NCBI RefSeq assembly: GCF_003634555.1
Contig: NZ_RBKS01000001.1
Coordinates: 3,472,001-3,536,000 of the forward strand
Source of the DNA: Frondihabitans australicus
GTDB taxonomy: Bacteria > Actinomycetota > Actinomycetes > Actinomycetales > Microbacteriaceae
Length of the DNA stretch: 64,000 nucleotides
Direction: 5' to 3'
Shown here: positions 61,262-64,000 of the stretch, one piece after another
Layout of the letters: every line of letters starts with the position of its first letter
Numbering within the stretch: the first letter of the stretch is position 1
Made by a program: the position numbers and the translations under genes
Notes under the pieces: generated by a model
What the model was told of the DNA's origin: nothing
What the model saw: only the letters and a program-made list of their open reading frames with translations
The model's database searches: none

Positions 61262-63610
61262 CTACGCGTCTGCGACGCCTGTCGACGATTGTATGTACTT
61301 CGAGGTCTCGCCGTAAGGGCCTCGCTTCCAGTTTCGGATCGCCCACCTTCTTCGGAGGGCCTCCCGAGACAGATTGGGGTCGGGGTTCACCGCACTGGGA
61401 TTTCCCAGGAGTTCCAGCCAGACGAGGTCGGAGTGGCTGTCTCCGTAGCCGTACGAGGAGGCCAGATCGAAGCCGTTCCGTTCGGCGTACTGCTTCAGCC
61501 AGGCCGCCCTCGCCTCGTCGACGAGCGGCGGTGCCGCGAGGTACCCGGTGAAGATGCCGTCACGGGCATGCATCGTTCCGGCGACGACCTCGTCGAAGAG
61601 CCCGGCCAGCGGCTGCGCGAGCGTGCCGATTGAGCCGGTGACCAGGATCGTGCGATGGCCGGCCGCGCGGTGGGCCGCGATCCGCTCCAGCGCCTCGGGC
61701 ATGGTGTGCCGCAGCATCGTCTGCGCGAAGCCCTTCGAGACGACCTCCTCGAGCCGCGCGACGGGCATCCCCTCGTAGCGCCTCAGGAACGACCGGATGA
61801 ACTCGCCGCGGTCTCGCTGCTCGGCGCGGAGGTAGCTCGGCAGGGAGGCCAGCAGGGAGGCGACCTCGCCCGGCCAGGCGGCCTTCCCGAATCCTGCGCC
61901 CCTAACCCAGAGGTACTGCTCGACGATGTTGGAGTCGACGACGGTGCCCTCGAGGTCGAACACCGCCACGATGTCGCTGCGCTGGGGCAGCGGCGGCTCG
62001 GCCCGCTCGACGGAGCCGCCGCGCACGGAGAACGCGCGGGTCATCGTCGTGATCGCCGGGAAGTGGATCTCCTGGAAGAACTGCTCCCAGTCGATGTCGG
62101 TCACGTCGAAGCCGACGTCGACCGACACCTCGGCCGGCTGCGTGGCGACGAGACGGGCCTGGAGGGCCTTCGTGTGGCCGTCGTCGAAGATGATCTCGGA
62201 CTGGATGTAGTGACGGTAGAGGTCGGTGAGGCTCTGCAGCGACTCGAGGTTGCCTCGCCGCTCGTCGACGTCGGCCAGGATCCGCCTGGTCCGGTCGCTC
62301 GCGGGCAGCCGGACCACGAGGCGCTCGCGGGCGTCGTTGATCCGAGCCCGGAGGCGGACGGCGCGCTCGACGCGACGGACGCCGGGGAACCGCCAGTCGG
62401 CGGCCTCGATCGAGCCCTGGTCGGGCGTCGGCACCGGGTGCGCCGTGAAGAACCGGTTGAGGTTCGTGAACATCCGGTGGATCGGGAACGGGTTGCTCGC
62501 ACCCGACGACGAGTGGAAGTACTGGGGCTCGCCCGCGGGAGCGGGATTCGCGGCGACGAGCAGGATCACGTTCACGACGAAGTCGACCGGGATCACGTCG
62601 AGGACGCTGTCGGGCACGCCAGGGAACTCGGGCAGCATGCCGCGGCCGTAGGCCATGATCAGCGGGTCGGCGACCTTGAACCCGTCGATCCAGCCTGGGT
62701 ACGGGTGCCGCAGGGCGCTCTCGACGATCGCGGGCCGCACGAACGAGAGTCGGTGGCCGGCGGCAGCCCACATCTGCTCGGCGGCGCGCTCGGCGAACGC
62801 CTTGGTGAGCGTGTAGACGTCCGTCCAGCCGAGGCTCTCCGCGCGGGTGCGGCCGTGGTCGACGAGCTTCGCCTTGACCCAGGCGACCCGCGCCTCCTCG
62901 GCGTGGCTCGAGACCGCGAGCGGCCCCTCCTTGCCGTGCTTCGCGCGCGCCTCGGCCAGGAAGCGCCGCAGCACCTCGGGCTGGCGCGACGCAAGCTCGA
63001 CGCGGGAGCGCGCGGCCCGGGCGGCTTCGAACTCGGCCCGCCAGTCGACGTCGTGCGTCAGCGACGCCTCGGGGAAGATGCCCTTGCGCAGGCCGCCGAC
63101 GTAGGCGGTCGACACGTGGACGACGTGCGGGTCGGTGCCCGTCGCGAGCAGCGCCTCGTAGAGCCCGACCGCGCCGCCGACGTTCGTCTCGAACGCCTGG
63201 TCGATCGGCGGGTCGAACGACACGCTCGACGCCGAGTGGATCACGAGATCGAGGTCGTTCGGCAGGGGCGGAACCGAGTCGAGCCCGCCCTCGAGCACGC
63301 GCAGGCGCTCGGCGATGGCCTTCTCGACGCCCTCGGCCCCGACCTCCTCGCGCCAGCGCTTGAACACCGGCTTGCGCAGGAGGTGGCGCAGACGGTCGTC
63401 GCCCGAGGTCGAGCCTTTCGTGCGGATCAGCAGCGAGACCGTGGTCGCAGGATGATCGGACAGCAGCCGCTCGAGAATGGCCTGGCCGACGAACCCGGTG
63501 CCCCCGGTGAGCAGCACGTGCGCCGACCCGAGCGAGACCCCGAGGCCCTCGAACGCGAGGCCGTCGTCGAACGCCGGCACAGCTGGCCCCTTCGGTGCGC
63601 GCGGGCTCAC
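61262..63610 (-). CDS. Fatty acyl reductase-like / HAD phosphatase fusion
   Basis: 782 residues, two enzymes in one chain. About 25-380 is a NAD(P)-binding extended SDR of the fatty-acyl-CoA reductase (NAD_binding_4) type: VLLTGGTGFVGQAILERLL (about 32-50), VIHSASSVSFDPP, VHVSTAYVGG, YTLTKAFAERA (Tyr-x3-Lys) and FVRPAIVESA. About 540-765 is a HAD-IB hydrolase: VFDLEGTVVD (about 545; the nucleophile Asp, but with Glu in place of the usual second Asp), TILVTGSIGTLA and YGYGDSHSDLVWLEL. GTG 63610 overlaps the upstream paralogue (GTGA). It would reduce an acyl thioester to aldehyde or alcohol. Confidence 0.85.
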   Translation of the reverse strand: MSPRAPKGPAVPAFDDGLAFEGLGVSLGSAHVLLTGGTGFVGQAILERLLSDHPATTVSLLIRTKGSTSGDDRLRHLLRKPVFKRWREEVGAEGVEKAIAERLRVLEGGLDSVPPLPNDLDLVIHSASSVSFDPPIDQAFETNVGGAVGLYEALLATGTDPHVVHVSTAYVGGLRKGIFPEASLTHDVDWRAEFEAARAARSRVELASRQPEVLRRFLAEARAKHGKEGPLAVSSHAEEARVAWVKAKLVDHGRTRAESLGWTDVYTLTKAFAERAAEQMWAAAGHRLSFVRPAIVESALRHPYPGWIDGFKVADPLIMAYGRGMLPEFPGVPDSVLDVIPVDFVVNVILLVAANPAPAGEPQYFHSSSGASNPFPIHRMFTNLNRFFTAHPVPTPDQGSIEAADWRFPGVRRVERAVRLRARINDARERLVVRLPASDRTRRILADVDERRGNLESLQSLTDLYRHYIQSEIIFDDGHTKALQARLVATQPAEVSVDVGFDVTDIDWEQFFQEIHFPAITTMTRAFSVRGGSVERAEPPLPQRSDIVAVFDLEGTVVDSNIVEQYLWVRGAGFGKAAWPGEVASLLASLPSYLRAEQRDRGEFIRSFLRRYEGMPVARLEEVVSKGFAQTMLRHTMPEALERIAAHRAAGHRTILVTGSIGTLAQPLAGLFDEVVAGTMHARDGIFTGYLAAPPLVDEARAAWLKQYAERNGFDLASSYGYGDSHSDLVWLELLGNPSAVNPDPNLSREALRRRWAIRNWKRGPYGETSKYIQSSTGVADA

Positions 63611-64000
63611 GGGAGGAGCTTCCGGGTCGTCGCCTGGCCGACGCGCGCATCGAGACCGGGCAGCCCGGCGACGCGCGAGCCGATGCTCTCGGCCGCGGCG
63701 AGCCCTTCGGCGTCGCCGAAGACGTAGCGCTCGAACATGTCGCGGTCGGCCGCGGCACGCTCGACGGCCCCGATCGGCCAGACGGCCGTCAGCAGGGCGG
63801 CGCGCGTCTGGCGCACGGCGCGGGTGGAGTCGCGCAGACGCCAGTCCGCCTCGTCGGCGAAGAACGCCTCGTGGCGGGTCTTGATGTGCTGGATGCGCTC
63901 GAGGGTGGCGACGAGCGCCGGCGAGCCGGAGTTCTGTTTCACGCGGTCATATGCCGTTCGAAGTATCCATTCGTCGATGAGGCCGAAGGTCATGTGGGTG
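63607..64000 (-). CDS. Second ferritin-like protein, C-terminal part (cut by window edge)
   Basis: 131 residues remain, and the frame is still open at position 64000. It aligns with the 60377 protein from its residue ~124 onward: HMTFG against HMSWG, DEW against NEW, the TRHxAF block and the tail VAGLPGLD against IAGLPGMK. The ATG at 63993 therefore falls inside the protein and the true start lies beyond the window. One metal ligand has changed: HIKTRH here against KQETRH there, so the Glu of the ExxRH motif is Lys. It overlaps the reductase fusion (GTGA). Confidence 0.8.
   Translation of the reverse strand, partial: THMTFGLIDEWILRTAYDRVKQNSGSPALVATLERIQHIKTRHEAFFADEADWRLRDSTRAVRQTRAALLTAVWPIGAVERAAADRDMFERYVFGDAEGLAAAESIGSRVAGLPGLDARVGQATTRKLLP

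Noticed and set aside
63607-63993. A complete 128-residue protein starting at ATG 63993
   Set aside because: Alignment with the 60377 paralogue shows this Met is internal, and the frame stays open to the window edge, so it is a truncated view of a longer gene.
1-64000. Mobile element, prophage, CRISPR array, tRNA or rRNA genes
   Set aside because: No transposase, integrase, phage gene, regular repeat-spacer array, cloverleaf with CCA-end pattern or rRNA-like stretch was noticed. Gene content and GC are uniform.

Overview
The window is a high-GC (about 70%) bacterial chromosome segment from the Actinomycetota, most likely the family Microbacteriaceae. The reasons are the strong G/C third-position bias, frequent GTG/TTG starts, many 4-base ATGA/GTGA gene overlaps, start codons lying 6-8 bases after a -10 box (leaderless mRNAs), a class E sortase and an actinobacterial FolP2-type protein. 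I cannot name the genus. I see no rRNA, tRNA, insertion sequence, prophage or CRISPR array. It reads as ordinary chromosome with some accessory clusters.

Layout, left to right. 1-7 kb: the start of a sugar ABC-transporter lipoprotein divergent from its probable LacI regulator, with an operator between them; two hypothetical genes; a wecB-sortase E-small membrane protein operon; and a KimA-like permease divergent from a TipA-like MerR regulator. 7.9-17 kb: an RND exporter, a DEAD-box helicase with a structured leader and an Arg/Asp-rich N-terminus, a degenerate M16 peptidase homologue, a DinB protein, a MarR regulator and a DIP1984 protein. 17-27.4 kb: CutC, SbcD-SbcC, YpeA, a CPBP protease, RecQ, GNAT and a beta-hydroxyacid dehydrogenase. 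27.5-31 kb: an alditol oxidase, then a MATE exporter with its autoregulated MarR. 31-35.3 kb: a pterin trio (FolE, FolP2-like, RibD-C reductase), a DedA/CDP-alcohol phosphotransferase fusion and a Ser-rich membrane protein.

35.4-38.6 kb: a tightly packed redox cluster (ApbE, ferric-reductase-like cytochrome b, NuoF-like flavoprotein, small ferredoxin). It looks like a transmembrane electron-transfer chain, but no FMN-binding acceptor protein is nearby. 39.7-43.2 kb: the three-gene circularly permuted ATP-grasp / alpha-E / transglutaminase cassette. 43.2-49.3 kb: a GH114-like lipoprotein, an MFS exporter with MarR, an SDR, a lipase-like hydrolase and a permuted lipoate ligase. 49.4-55 kb: a frameshifted AbiEi/DUF559 gene, an orphan DNA methyltransferase, a flavin reductase and a DHA2-type exporter. 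55-60.3 kb: a TIG-amidase lipoprotein and a five-gene MoxR/DUF58/DUF4129 operon in which every junction overlaps by 4 bases.

60.4-64 kb is the most unusual region. Two paralogous ferritin-like (diiron) proteins flank an acyl reductase-HAD fusion, and one paralogue has lost a metal-ligand Glu. This resembles in logic, though not in family, the fatty-acyl reductase plus ferritin-like oxygenase pairs of hydrocarbon synthesis. Over the whole window a short word, GCAGGATC, recurs far more often than its composition predicts.
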